Assembly: GCA_964532145.1 (NCBI GenBank) | Contig: CAZHGM010000004.1 | Location: forward strand, 1-44,573 | DNA length: 44,573 nt | Direction of reading: 5' to 3' | Origin: JAPUDQ01 sp964532145 | GTDB taxonomy: Bacteria; Patescibacteriota; Saccharimonadia; Saccharimonadales; Saccharimonadaceae | Shown here: positions 7,715 through 15,638 of the stretch, one piece after another | How the letters are laid out: each line of letters begins with the position of its first letter | Position numbering within the stretch: position 1 is the stretch's first letter | The notes under the pieces: generated by a model | The model's database searches: none | Told to the model about the DNA's origin: nothing | What the model saw: only the letters and a program-made list of their open reading frames with translations | Translations under genes and position numbers: made by a program

Positions 7715-8746
7715 ATGGTTAACGAGAGACTTACCGAAAAGGGCATAAGTGCTCTTGAGGATGCTCCGGCTGTTGAAGTCGATCCTGATCAGTTGTCGCC
7801 ATCAGAATATTTGAGGTATATCGAGCGTTTAAAGCGTTACATATATGACCCAGATAGCGCTATGAGAGAAGATGCTGTTCGCAGCGAGACAGCTGTTTCG
7901 AATTATGCTGACGACTACGGCTATGTCGACCATTTGGCATCAGTTGCGCTTGATAGGCTAGAAGAGCTAGCTCATAACCCTAATGCAACTTACCTTGAAA
8001 AAATGCTTGCGAGAGGGGTTGCTTCCTCACCGGTTGCGTTAGTGTTTGACACACGTCGTGGGCATGAATATGACTTGGTGACGAAGGATGAGGTAGATAG
8101 AGTCAACCGTTCTCGGTATTTAGGTGAAGGAGATGCTGATAACGATAGGAACCTAACAGATGACCAAATCGACTTACTCAATAATGCCTATAAGAATAAT
8201 CATCCAAATATTGATGAATACGAATTCGAGCTTTGGAAAGCAAGATTACGGCGACGAAATGCCATATACTCTATACAAGAAATCAAAACTCGTCGCGCAT
8301 TTCAAACTGAAGAACAGCAGTTAGTTAATGCGGGTTATCTTGAGTCATCAGAGCTTTATAGTGATGTCACGTTTCTTACGGCACTTATCAATCATGACAT
8401 CTCGTCTGCGAATCATCGACTGTGGCAGCTGGCTTATAAAATTTCTGATGAAGATGAAATCGCTCTTAAGCCATATAGCTTTTTGATGCGTGCATACGGT
8501 GAGGTTATCGAGCAAAGGGCTGATCATGATTTTTACCAAAGCTTCATCGAAAGAGTAGATGTGGACTATAAGGCCATTCAAGATCATGGCATGATGTATG
8601 TACCAGTTTGGGTATCTCCGAATACGGTTGGCTTTTACGAAGGCACAGGGCAGCTAGTGGATATGTTTGATATGGTGGGTGCCACGCCCACTGACCCTCT
8701 ATCTCCGCAGAAAGTTGACCTGGAAGCTTTGTGCGAAACAGTCTAA
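7715..8746 (+). CDS. Unknown acidic protein, 343 residues
   Basis: No family recognised. No signal peptide or membrane segment; rich in Glu, Asp and Arg and predicted mostly helical, with many Tyr-containing helices (YLRYIERLKRYIY, ANHRLWQLAYKISDEDE). A Shine-Dalgarno AAGGGG lies 6 bases before the ATG, and a weak promoter (TTGATG, 16 bases, TAATAT) is about 60 bases upstream, so it has its own transcript. Lower GC and more A/T-ending codons than its neighbours. Followed by a structured intergenic segment. Confidence 0.75.
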   Translation: MVNERLTEKGISALEDAPAVEVDPDQLSPSEYLRYIERLKRYIYDPDSAMREDAVRSETAVSNYADDYGYVDHLASVALDRLEELAHNPNATYLEKMLARGVASSPVALVFDTRRGHEYDLVTKDEVDRVNRSRYLGEGDADNDRNLTDDQIDLLNNAYKNNHPNIDEYEFELWKARLRRRNAIYSIQEIKTRRAFQTEEQQLVNAGYLESSELYSDVTFLTALINHDISSANHRLWQLAYKISDEDEIALKPYSFLMRAYGEVIEQRADHDFYQSFIERVDVDYKAIQDHGMMYVPVWVSPNTVGFYEGTGQLVDMFDMVGATPTDPLSPQKVDLEALCETV

Positions 8747-8900
8747 AAGCACTACTACGAGATGAGTAATTCGCCCAAAAGATCGACGATTTGCCTCTCG
8801 AGCCGCCAACTGGCGGAGTTATCTTGAGGGTAAATATAGCCCTATACGCGTAGTGCTGCTTTTACGAACAGGTCATAAGCAACAATTTGCTTGTGATCTG
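8745..8900. other. Structured intergenic RNA candidate
   Basis: Arms 8745-8759 and 8849-8863 are complementary at about 14 of 15 positions and enclose a smaller stem CCGCCA/TGGCGG. Immediately after is a perfect 14-bp stem with two G-T pairs (8869-8882 with 8887-8900, 4-base loop). The long arm begins at the stop codon of the preceding gene. It could be a 3' UTR element or a small RNA; no family recognised. Confidence 0.4.
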
Positions 8901-8957
8901 GGGCAATAGTTGGAGAAAATTTGCTACAATACTCTTCATACATATGGAGGTGTTGGT

Positions 8958-10142
8958 ATGAACATGCTTGAAAGTGCGGTGGAGCTGGTGCAGAGGGCTG
9001 GGGCGCGGTTGGGATGGAATGAAAATAGAATTGAGTCGCTACTGGAGCCCGAGGCGGTGCATGAGTTTGCTATCACCGTAGATGATATTACTCATCAGGC
9101 ATACCGCGTGCAGCACAACAGCAGGCGTGGGCCATACAAGGGTGGTATACGGTTTCACCCGCATGTTGACCCGAGCGAAGTGCGGGCGTTGGCGACATTG
9201 ATGAGCCTGAAGTGCGCGGCAGTAGATATTCCGATGGGCGGCGGCAAAGGCGGTGTAGCGTTTGATCCGCGACTTCATGGCGATGATTATATCGAAAAGG
9301 TTGCTCGAGCATATGTACGAGGGCTTGAGAAGCACCTCGGTCCAGACAAGGATGTACCGGCGCCAGACGTAAATACTGACGGCGGCGTGATCGACTGGAT
9401 GGTTGACGAATATGAACAGCTAACTGGTGATACGAGCAAAGCCAGCTTTACTGGTAAATCGATCAAAAACGGCGGCTCAGAGGGTCGTATCGAGGCAACT
9501 GGCCGTGGCGGTGTGATTGCGCTCAGAGAATACTGCAAGGCACATGGGGTGAATACGAACGGATTGAAAATTGCTATCCAGGGGGTAGGCAATGTTGGCT
9601 TCTATTTCGCGCAGATTGCAGAACGCGACTTAGGCGCTCGTATCGTGGCGGTGTCGAACTCACGTCAAATGGTAGTGAATGCTGACGGTCTTCAATTTGC
9701 CGACAAGACATTTTCACGCGATGTGATCAGCGAGCTGGACGGTGAAACCGGTGAAAGTGAGGATATTTTGCTGCAGGACGTAGATGTGCTGGTATTTGCC
9801 GCGCTCGGCGAGGTAGTCAATGTCGATAACCAAGCGGATATCAAGGTCGATATCGTGCTGGAGCTGGCCAACGGGCCGGTCGATGACGAAGCGTTGATCG
9901 CACTCGAGTCGCGCGGTGTAAAGGTGATCCCGGATGTCATCGCCAATGCTGGCGGCGTGATCGTCAGTTACCTCGAGTGGAGACAAAACAAAGCACGCGA
10001 GCATTGGGCGGAGACACGAGTTAACACGGAACTAGACGCTATACTCTCGACGGCTATGCAGAATGCTATGAAGCGAGCGCACGCTGAGAGTTGCCCTCTC
10101 AAAGAAGCGGCATTTGTGATTGGTATGGAACGACTAGGCTAA
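8958..10142 (+). CDS. gdhA: Glutamate dehydrogenase (NAD(P)+)
   Basis: Interconverts glutamate with 2-oxoglutarate and ammonia. 394 residues. The dimerisation/catalytic domain has YKGGIRFHP, the catalytic-Lys loop PMGGGKGGVAFDP and the PAPDVNT motif. The Rossmann domain has IQGVGNVGFYFA (about 215). Start chosen at MNMLES because GGAGGT is 6 bases upstream, rather than the longer frame from 8910. A TACAAT box lies near 8925. It lies alone, and its direction (catabolic, or linking amino-acid scavenging to 2-oxoglutarate) cannot be read from the sequence. Confidence 0.95.
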   Translation: MNMLESAVELVQRAGARLGWNENRIESLLEPEAVHEFAITVDDITHQAYRVQHNSRRGPYKGGIRFHPHVDPSEVRALATLMSLKCAAVDIPMGGGKGGVAFDPRLHGDDYIEKVARAYVRGLEKHLGPDKDVPAPDVNTDGGVIDWMVDEYEQLTGDTSKASFTGKSIKNGGSEGRIEATGRGGVIALREYCKAHGVNTNGLKIAIQGVGNVGFYFAQIAERDLGARIVAVSNSRQMVVNADGLQFADKTFSRDVISELDGETGESEDILLQDVDVLVFAALGEVVNVDNQADIKVDIVLELANGPVDDEALIALESRGVKVIPDVIANAGGVIVSYLEWRQNKAREHWAETRVNTELDAILSTAMQNAMKRAHAESCPLKEAAFVIGMERLG

Positions 10143-10210
10143 TATTGACGGTCGTTATCTAATGTGGTTGTATAAATAAGTCATATACCTACGAGAGAAA
10201 GAAAGCTCTT

Positions 10211-10345
10211 ATGTCTGTTCGCGATACGCGTTGGGCAAGAAGACAGATGGAGAATATTCACCCGGGAGCAGCGCTCGTCCTGAGCGATGATCCAGCTCGG
10301 TTCCGGTCGTGGCGTCCTTGGAGTCGATGGAATCGACGCATATGA
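10211..10345 (+). CDS. Putative 44-residue Arg/Trp-rich small protein
   Basis: ATG start with a purine-rich GAGAAAGAAAG about 5 bases upstream. The peptide carries many Arg and five Trp residues, ending RSWRPWSRWNRRI. Its TGA overlaps the ATG of the next tiny ORF (ATGA), the coupling style used elsewhere in this window. No homologue recognised; a non-coding explanation (structured RNA) is equally possible. Confidence 0.3.
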   Translation: MSVRDTRWARRQMENIHPGAALVLSDDPARFRSWRPWSRWNRRI

Positions 10346-10464
10346 AAGGCGACGATACTCCCCAGGATAGAAAGACAGATCGTCCGCATAACCCGGTGGG
10401 AGACAGTGATCGTCGGCGACACATGCGCCGACCTCACTCATCAGGTAAGCGCCCGGGTACCTAG
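10342..10464 (+). CDS. Putative 40-residue basic small protein
   Basis: Starts in the ATGA overlap with the preceding tiny ORF and runs to TAG at 10462. Strongly basic and hydrophilic (RRRHMRRPHSSGKR segment). No family recognised. Ends before the 11-bp hairpin that precedes orn. Confidence 0.25.
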   Translation: MKGDDTPQDRKTDRPHNPVGDSDRRRHMRRPHSSGKRPGT

Positions 10465-10525
10465 GGATGACATTGCCGTCGTGTCCCGAACATGTCTTCG
10501 GGACACGCGGCGTCACCATTTCAGA

Positions 10526-10531
10526 TATACT
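10526..10531 (+). promoter_or_regulatory. -10 element of orn, leaderless arrangement
   Basis: TATACT lies exactly 6 bases before ATG 10538. An earlier ATG (10532) lies inside the expected untranscribed gap. Confidence 0.6.
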
Positions 10532-10537
10532 ATGACT

Positions 10538-11074
10538 ATGAGTACATCAGCAAAAATACTATGGATGGACCTGGAGATGACAGGGCTTGATCCGCGTAAG
10601 GACCGGATTTTGGAAGTGGCAGTGATTGCGACGGATTGGAACTTTGATGAGATTGCTAGCTATACGGCTGTCAAAACAGTCAGTCCGACTCTGATGAAAT
10701 CCCGAATGCAGGGCAAATTTTGGAATGACAACGCAGCAGTCCGCGATGCTTTAATGACACAAAATGCGGGCGGTAAGAGTGGCCGTACCGTCGAGGCTGA
10801 GCTACTGGCGTTTATTGCTGAGCATTTCATGGACGACCAGCCGGTACTGCTCGGCGGTAATTCAATTCATCAGGATAGGAAATTTATTGATCGTGAGTGG
10901 CCGCGGCTGAGCGAACGGCTACATTACCGCATGCTTGATGTCAGCGCTTGGAAAGTCGTGTTTGAGGGGAAATACCGCAAAAAATTCGCGAAACCGGAGG
11001 TCCATCGGGCGCTGGAAGACATCCGCGGCAGCATCGAGGAGCTACAGTACTACCTTGGAAAAGTAAAAGGGTAG
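10538..11074 (+). CDS. orn: Oligoribonuclease
   Basis: 3'-5' exoribonuclease of the DEDDh family that finishes degradation of RNA fragments of 2-5 nucleotides. 178 residues, the usual length. Exo I motif WMDLEMTGLDP (Asp/Glu), Exo II around GGNSIHQDRKFI (Asp), Exo III HRALEDIRGSIEELQYY (His...Asp). Start at MSTSAK is set by the promoter geometry and by homology; the frame extends upstream to 10406 without support. Works downstream of PNPase (pnp at 40985). Confidence 0.95.
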   Translation: MSTSAKILWMDLEMTGLDPRKDRILEVAVIATDWNFDEIASYTAVKTVSPTLMKSRMQGKFWNDNAAVRDALMTQNAGGKSGRTVEAELLAFIAEHFMDDQPVLLGGNSIHQDRKFIDREWPRLSERLHYRMLDVSAWKVVFEGKYRKKFAKPEVHRALEDIRGSIEELQYYLGKVKG

Positions 11075-11174
11075 GTATATCCCAGTATTCAGGGCTACTG
11101 CATCAAAGGATGTTCTTGGGATGCGCCGCTTGACGCAGACAAATGCTCCGTAATCTGGTAATAATAGATAAATG

Positions 11175-11546
11175 ATGACAAAGAGCGATATTGAAAGTAT
11201 GGTCACTGCGCTGCCAGGCGTGTATTTGGATTACCCGTTTGGCGAGGGCGTGGCGGTGTATAAAGTCAAGACCGAAAAAGATGCATACCCAAAATCCAAA
11301 ATCCAGAATCCAGAATCCACCGATAAGATGTTTGCGTTGATACAAGAGGGCAGCAGTCCGGTACGGCTAAGTCTCAAATGCGACCCGCAACTGGCTGAGC
11401 TGCTGCGCGAAAAGTACGAGACTGTGCTGCCAGGGTATCACTTGAACAAAAAACACTGGAATACGATTATTTGCAGCGGCCAGGTGCCTGAGGACGAGCT
11501 AAAAGACCTCATCAGACATAGTTACGAATTGGCTCTAGCCGCCTAG
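11175..11546 (+). CDS. MmcQ/YjbR family protein with heptamer-array insertion
   Basis: About 123 residues. MmcQ/YjbR proteins have a CyaY-like fold; in vivo function is poorly defined. Visible family features: early DYPFGEGVAVYKV, KMFALI, SLKCDP (substrate/DNA-contact region), PGYHLNKKHWNTI, and a C-terminal helix ending RHSYELALA. Between YKV and KMFALI sits PKSKIQNPES, coded by four heptamers (11289-11316) and absent from typical members. Two adjacent ATGs (11172 and 11175) are possible starts. The stop overlaps the stop of the convergent gene at 11543 by 4 bases (CTAG). Confidence 0.85.
   Translation: MTKSDIESMVTALPGVYLDYPFGEGVAVYKVKTEKDAYPKSKIQNPESTDKMFALIQEGSSPVRLSLKCDPQLAELLREKYETVLPGYHLNKKHWNTIICSGQVPEDELKDLIRHSYELALAA
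11289..11316 (+). repeat. Tandem heptamer array inside the yjbR-like gene (4 units)
   Basis: CCAAAAT twice, then CCAGAAT twice. Encodes PKSKIQNPES, the same pattern as the argS array. Because 7 is not a multiple of 3, each reading frame gives the same 7-residue cycle, and none of the six frames of the unit contains a stop. Confidence 0.88.
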
Positions 11547-12115
11547 TAAATATCAACAGCTTTCAGAGACTCAAGGATGGCTGCGATATGCTCGTGAGCG
11601 TTTCGGGTGGCGGCTTTGACGGCTTTTTGCGGCGCGTCAGCATTGACTTGGGCCAGCAACGTCTGGGTGTCTGTCAGCACCGCTTCCAGCGTCGCAAGGT
11701 ATTCTTTGTCGAATCGACCGTCGATCGCCGCTTTTTTGAGCGTGTCGAGCGTCTGTTTCTGCCTGGCTTTTTCAGCTGCGACGACTTCTTTGTTGTCGCC
11801 TTTCGCCCCAGCAGTCGAGGTAGCAGACTTGATCGTTGTGGTATCGCCGCTTATCAGGATCCCAGCGTCACTATTTATTTTGCGCAGCGTATCGAGTTTG
11901 GCGTTTTTGCTGCCTTCAGCGATATATAGCGTCAGCGAATCCATTCGAGTGGTCAGTTTGTCCATTGATGCAGTGGGATTTTTTGACATACTAGCTATCA
12001 GCAGGCCTGCTGCAACAATAATCATGATGATAACACCGGCGATGATGAGCATAACTTTGCCATTAAGCCGTTTTTGGGCAGGGTATGGGGATGGTGGGAT
12101 AAATTCTGGTTGCAT
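11543..12115 (-). CDS. Single-pass membrane protein of unknown function
   Basis: 190 residues. Pro-rich cytoplasmic N-terminus, one transmembrane helix at about 21-43 (VMLIIAGVIIMIIVAAGLLIASM), then a helical extracytoplasmic domain rich in Ala, Lys and Thr with probable coiled-coil stretches (MDKLTTRMDSLTLYI; ARQKQTLDTLKKAA). No catalytic motif seen. A minus-strand TTAAAT lies 6 bases before its ATG. Divergent from dnaG across 45 bases. Confidence 0.75.
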   Translation of the reverse strand: MQPEFIPPSPYPAQKRLNGKVMLIIAGVIIMIIVAAGLLIASMSKNPTASMDKLTTRMDSLTLYIAEGSKNAKLDTLRKINSDAGILISGDTTTIKSATSTAGAKGDNKEVVAAEKARQKQTLDTLKKAAIDGRFDKEYLATLEAVLTDTQTLLAQVNADAPQKAVKAATRNAHEHIAAILESLKAVDIY

Positions 12116-12121
12116 ATGATT

Positions 12122-12154
12122 ATTTAAGCATAACTTTTTATAGAGAGATATACT
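12122..12154. promoter_or_regulatory. Divergent leaderless promoters of the 11543 gene and dnaG
   Basis: Plus-strand TATACT (12149-12154) is 6 bases before dnaG ATG 12161. Minus-strand TTAAAT (12127-12122) is 6 bases before the ATG at 12115. Both transcripts should be leaderless. Confidence 0.55.
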
Positions 12155-12160
12155 AATACT

Positions 12161-13909
12161 ATGATTTCAGATGAGGCCAAGGAGGAAGTACGTAACCGTC
12201 TCGCGATTGAGGACGTGATCGGCGAATACGTGCCGCTCAAACGTGCCGGTCGCAGCTGGAAAGGCCTGAGTCCGTTTTCGCAGGAAAAAACCCCGAGTTT
12301 TTTCGTGTCGCCCGACAAACAGATTTGGCATGATTTTAGTAGCAACAAAGGCGGCGATATATTCTCGTTTGTGATGGAAGTTGAGGGCCTGGATTTCCGG
12401 CAGACACTTGAGCTGCTGGCTCGAAAGGCTGGTGTTGATCTCAGCATGTACGAGACACGAGATGCCTCGAAAGGCTTAGCCGAGAAAAAACGCCGGTTGT
12501 TGGCGGCGAATGAACTGGCGACGACATTCTACCAGCGACAGCTGATCAAAGATTCGGCGGCGATTCATTATACCAATATCGTGCGAGGGCTTAACCGGCA
12601 GACGGTGATGGAGTTTCGTCTGGGATACGCTCCAGAACAGGGGTCGGTTTTACGTCGTTTTGCTGAGGACAAAAAATTTACGACGACGGAGCTACGCGAT
12701 GCAGGTCTGTTGGGGCAACGAGGCAATGATTTGCTTAGAGGGCGATTAGTTGTGCCGCTGAGTGATGGCCAGGGACAGATCGTCGGGTTTACTGGTCGAT
12801 TGCTGCTGGATGTCAAAAATGCCCCCAAATACCTCAATACGCCGCAGACACTACTATATGACAAGGGTCGGCACGTGTTCGGGCTGTACCAGGCAAAGGA
12901 ATCCATCCGCCTCCATGATTACGCCGTGCTGGTCGAGGGCAATCTTGACGTCATTTCCAGCCACCAGGCTGGCGTCAAGCAGGTGGTGGCAACGGCTGGC
13001 ACGGCACTGACCGAGCATCACCTTAAGGCTCTGTCGCGTCTAAGCAAAAACATCCGGCTGTGTTTTGATGCCGATAAGGCGGGGATTGCTGCGACGGAAC
13101 GGGCAATACCGATTGCCGAAGCGGTTGGCGTGGACCTCAGCGTCATCACGCTGCCGCGTGACTTTAAAGACCCCGATGAACTCGTTCGCCATGATCCAAA
13201 GCTATGGCAAAGCGTGATCAACAGCCACCAGCCAGCAGTGGAGTGGATTATCGATCAATACACCGAACGCTATGATATATCGACGGCCACCGGTAAACGT
13301 GAACTCAGCACGCAGGCACTCAATGTTATACGCGGTCTGAAAGACCCGGTTGAGCAAGAGCATTATTTGCAGCGGGTAGCGGATGTTACGGGCGCGTCGC
13401 GCCGCGCACTGGAAGGCAAGCTCAATATTGTGCCAAAAGCTCAGCCGCTGCGGCGCCTAAAACCAATGCATGTTACATCCGTATCGGGCCATGACCCAGA
13501 GGTGCATCAGGATTATCTACTGGGGCTGGCGATACTTGACCCGTCGATTCACGATACATTGCGGCACCTGACGGCTGATTCGGTAGCAGGTGATGTTCGG
13601 CAGCAATTACTGAGCTATATCCTGTCACACCGAGGTGATCCCTTTCCGGATTCGCTGCCTGATGAGTTGCAAAATCTCGACACCTATGTCAAAATTGTTA
13701 CATTCAAAGCGGAAACCCGCTACGAGGCAGTCGACAGTAGTAACCGACTGATAGAAGCCGCGAATCTCGTACGACGAATAAAAGACGAACAGCGTAAAAC
13801 CAAAAAAGCACGATTGGCTCGGGAGCTCAGGCAGGCTGAAGAAGCTCGTGATGAGGACGCTATGACCCGCCTTCGTGCACAATTAGCAGCTCTAATAAAG
13901 GAGAAATAG
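12161..13909 (+). CDS. dnaG: DNA primase with a zinc-ligand-free N-terminal domain
   Basis: Makes RNA primers at the replication fork. 582 residues, normal length. The N-terminal domain aligns with the zinc-binding domain, but the Cys-Pro-Phe-His segment reads SPFS and the Cys-x2-Cys segment reads DFSS, so all four zinc ligands are replaced while the flanks (EKTPSFFV, GGDIFSFVM) are kept. The catalytic core has LLRGRLVVPLSD, the TOPRIM Glu in VLVEGNLDVI and the Asp pair in CFDADKAG. The C-terminal helicase-interaction region is helical and ends in an EAREDEA-like Arg/Glu-rich tail. rpoD follows 2 bases after the stop. Confidence 0.95.
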   Translation: MISDEAKEEVRNRLAIEDVIGEYVPLKRAGRSWKGLSPFSQEKTPSFFVSPDKQIWHDFSSNKGGDIFSFVMEVEGLDFRQTLELLARKAGVDLSMYETRDASKGLAEKKRRLLAANELATTFYQRQLIKDSAAIHYTNIVRGLNRQTVMEFRLGYAPEQGSVLRRFAEDKKFTTTELRDAGLLGQRGNDLLRGRLVVPLSDGQGQIVGFTGRLLLDVKNAPKYLNTPQTLLYDKGRHVFGLYQAKESIRLHDYAVLVEGNLDVISSHQAGVKQVVATAGTALTEHHLKALSRLSKNIRLCFDADKAGIAATERAIPIAEAVGVDLSVITLPRDFKDPDELVRHDPKLWQSVINSHQPAVEWIIDQYTERYDISTATGKRELSTQALNVIRGLKDPVEQEHYLQRVADVTGASRRALEGKLNIVPKAQPLRRLKPMHVTSVSGHDPEVHQDYLLGLAILDPSIHDTLRHLTADSVAGDVRQQLLSYILSHRGDPFPDSLPDELQNLDTYVKIVTFKAETRYEAVDSSNRLIEAANLVRRIKDEQRKTKKARLARELRQAEEARDEDAMTRLRAQLAALIKEK

Positions 13910-13911
13910 TA

Positions 13912-14925
13912 GTGCCACACGATGCACCCCACGACGATGATTTTACTGATACGTCAGCCACTGGCGCTGGCGAGGATGATGAGCTGGCGAGCCTAAGCGA
14001 TATCGACACGTTCGAAGAGCCGGAAATTGATGATATTGAATCAGAGGATCTCGATGATGATCCGGCGGCTCCGGTGTATTTCGATGATATTTCGGATGAT
14101 TCCGTCCGGCTGTATTTACGCGAAATCGGTAAGATTCCGCTGCTGAACGCTGAGGAAGAGCTCGCACTTGCCCAGAAAGTCGTCGCTGGCGACAAAAAAG
14201 CAAAAGACCAGATGGCTGAGGCAAATATGCGGCTTGTTGTGAGCATCGCCAAGCGTTACTCTGGCCGCGGGTTGGATTTCCTTGACCTCATCCAAGAGGG
14301 AAATACAGGACTACTGCGGGCGGTTGAAAAATTTGACCCTGACAAAGGCTTTAAATTCAGTACCTATGCGACGTGGTGGATTCGCCAGGCGATCACTCGT
14401 GCGATTGCTGACCAGGCGCGGACGATTCGTATCCCGGTACACATGGTTGAGACGATCAACAAGCTGCTTCGTACGCAGCGCCGTATGACGCAGGATCTCA
14501 ATCGTGAGCCGTCGATTGAGGAGCTCGCCAAAGAGCTTGAAATGGAGCCCGACAAAGTTGAGTATGTCATGAAGATCAAACAAGACATCACCAGCCTTGA
14601 TGCTGGTGTCGGCCGTGACGACGGTGAAGACGATACGGTACTGGGAGATTTCATTGAGGATGAAGATGCCGCAAGCCCTGAGGACAGTGCCGCCAATCAA
14701 TTGCTCAAAGAGCAAGTCCAGAGCATACTTGATGTCCTGACTGAACGCGAACAAAAAATTCTCAAAATGCGTTTCGGACTTGATGATGGTAAAAGTCACA
14801 CGCTCGAAGAAGTCGGGCAGGAATTCTCTGTCACCCGCGAGCGTATCCGCCAGATCGAAGCCAAAGCCCTCGCTAAACTTCGCAAGCACAAAGACGCCAA
14901 GAAACTCTACGAGTATCTGCAGTAA
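13912..14925 (+). CDS. rpoD: Primary sigma factor (sigma70, RpoD)
   Basis: 337 residues, with a short very acidic N-terminus instead of a full region 1.1. Region 1.2: DSVRLYLREIGKIPLL. Region 2: the -10-recognition/melting segment FKFSTYATWWIRQAI. Region 3: IRIPVHMVETINKL. Region 4: the helix-turn-helix LEEVGQEFSVTRERIRQIEAKAL. GTG start at 13912 with AAGGAG (13899-13904) inside the end of dnaG; the two form a dnaG-rpoD operon like the classic macromolecular-synthesis operon but without rpsU. The visible promoters (TTGACA/TATAAT type) match what such a sigma factor should read. Confidence 0.97.
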   Translation: MPHDAPHDDDFTDTSATGAGEDDELASLSDIDTFEEPEIDDIESEDLDDDPAAPVYFDDISDDSVRLYLREIGKIPLLNAEEELALAQKVVAGDKKAKDQMAEANMRLVVSIAKRYSGRGLDFLDLIQEGNTGLLRAVEKFDPDKGFKFSTYATWWIRQAITRAIADQARTIRIPVHMVETINKLLRTQRRMTQDLNREPSIEELAKELEMEPDKVEYVMKIKQDITSLDAGVGRDDGEDDTVLGDFIEDEDAASPEDSAANQLLKEQVQSILDVLTEREQKILKMRFGLDDGKSHTLEEVGQEFSVTRERIRQIEAKALAKLRKHKDAKKLYEYLQ

Positions 14926-14987
14926 TGGTAGATAGTATCTGATGAGGGTAAATTGTGCTTGGTTCAGGGTAAAGTTACAGTGGAGAA

Positions 14988-14993
14988 TATAAT
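14988..14993 (+). promoter_or_regulatory. -10 element of the P-loop kinase gene
   Basis: TATAAT ends only 3 bases before ATG 14997, tighter than the 6-9 base spacing of the others. RNA start must be at or just inside the start codon, or a slightly upstream register is used. Confidence 0.4.
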
Positions 14994-14996
14994 ACG

Positions 14997-15575
14997 ATGA
15001 GAATTATTGGTATTGCAGGTACGAATGGCAGCGGCAAGGATACGGTGGCGCAACTACTAGCCGCGAAACATAACTATTTGTATGTATCGGTGTCTGAGAT
15101 GCTGCGCGATGAGTGCCGGGCGCGTGGCCTGGAGGTCAAGCGCGAGAATTTGCGCATGATTAGTACCGAGTGGCGACGTACGTTAGGGCTCGGTGCGCCT
15201 GTTGATAAAGCCGTGGAGGCGCTTCACCAATCGGGCGGTTCATATGACGGTCTTGTAACGGGGAGTATTCGAAATCCTGGTGAAGCAATGCGTGTCCATG
15301 AGCTTGGCGGGTTGATGGTCTGGACTGATGCCGATCCGCGAGTTCGCTACGAACGGATCCAAGCAGCAAATCGCGGCCGCGTGGGTGAAGATGACAAAAC
15401 CTACGAAGAGTTTTTGGCTGAGGAAGATGCTGAAATGAACCCGGTTGACAGCACTGACGACGCGGTGCTCAACGGCACGGCCGTCAAAGCACTTTGTGAT
15501 GAAACGATTCGCAATGAAGGCGACGTGTCTGAGCTGGAGCAGGCGATCGACATGCTCATACAGAAACGCTCATAA
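14997..15575 (+). CDS. P-loop kinase, dephospho-CoA-kinase / nucleotide-kinase like
   Basis: 192 residues. Walker A GTNGSGKDT at residues 8-16, an acceptor-binding region (SVSEMLRDECRARG), a possible lid with paired Arg (DPRVRYERIQAANRGR) and an acidic C-terminal half. The pattern fits AAA-type NTP-dependent kinases such as dephospho-CoA kinase or adenylate-kinase relatives, but not closely enough to name the substrate. Monocistronic, after rpoD. Confidence 0.7.
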   Translation: MRIIGIAGTNGSGKDTVAQLLAAKHNYLYVSVSEMLRDECRARGLEVKRENLRMISTEWRRTLGLGAPVDKAVEALHQSGGSYDGLVTGSIRNPGEAMRVHELGGLMVWTDADPRVRYERIQAANRGRVGEDDKTYEEFLAEEDAEMNPVDSTDDAVLNGTAVKALCDETIRNEGDVSELEQAIDMLIQKRS

Positions 15576-15638
15576 CATTTGTATTCAAATTGGTTGTGCT
15601 TGGGTTGAAATAGACTCAGGTCTATAATCGTGGTGGCA

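Larger units (their letters stand above)
10143..10510. other. GC-rich structured intergenic island with tiny ORFs
   Basis: About 395 bases separate gdhA from orn. Several stems are visible: CGCTC/GAGCG near 10271, GTCGA/TCGAC near 10323, GTCGGCG/CGCCGAC near 10414-10434, and a perfect 11-bp stem (10480-10490 with 10497-10507) just before the orn promoter. Two tiny overlapping ORFs lie inside. A structured RNA, an attenuator for orn or a decayed gene are all possible. Confidence 0.4.

Noticed and set aside
10181..10519. A 112-residue minus-strand frame opposite the structured island
   Set aside because: Pro/Ser/Arg-rich with no start signals or motifs; it is not better than the tiny plus ORFs.
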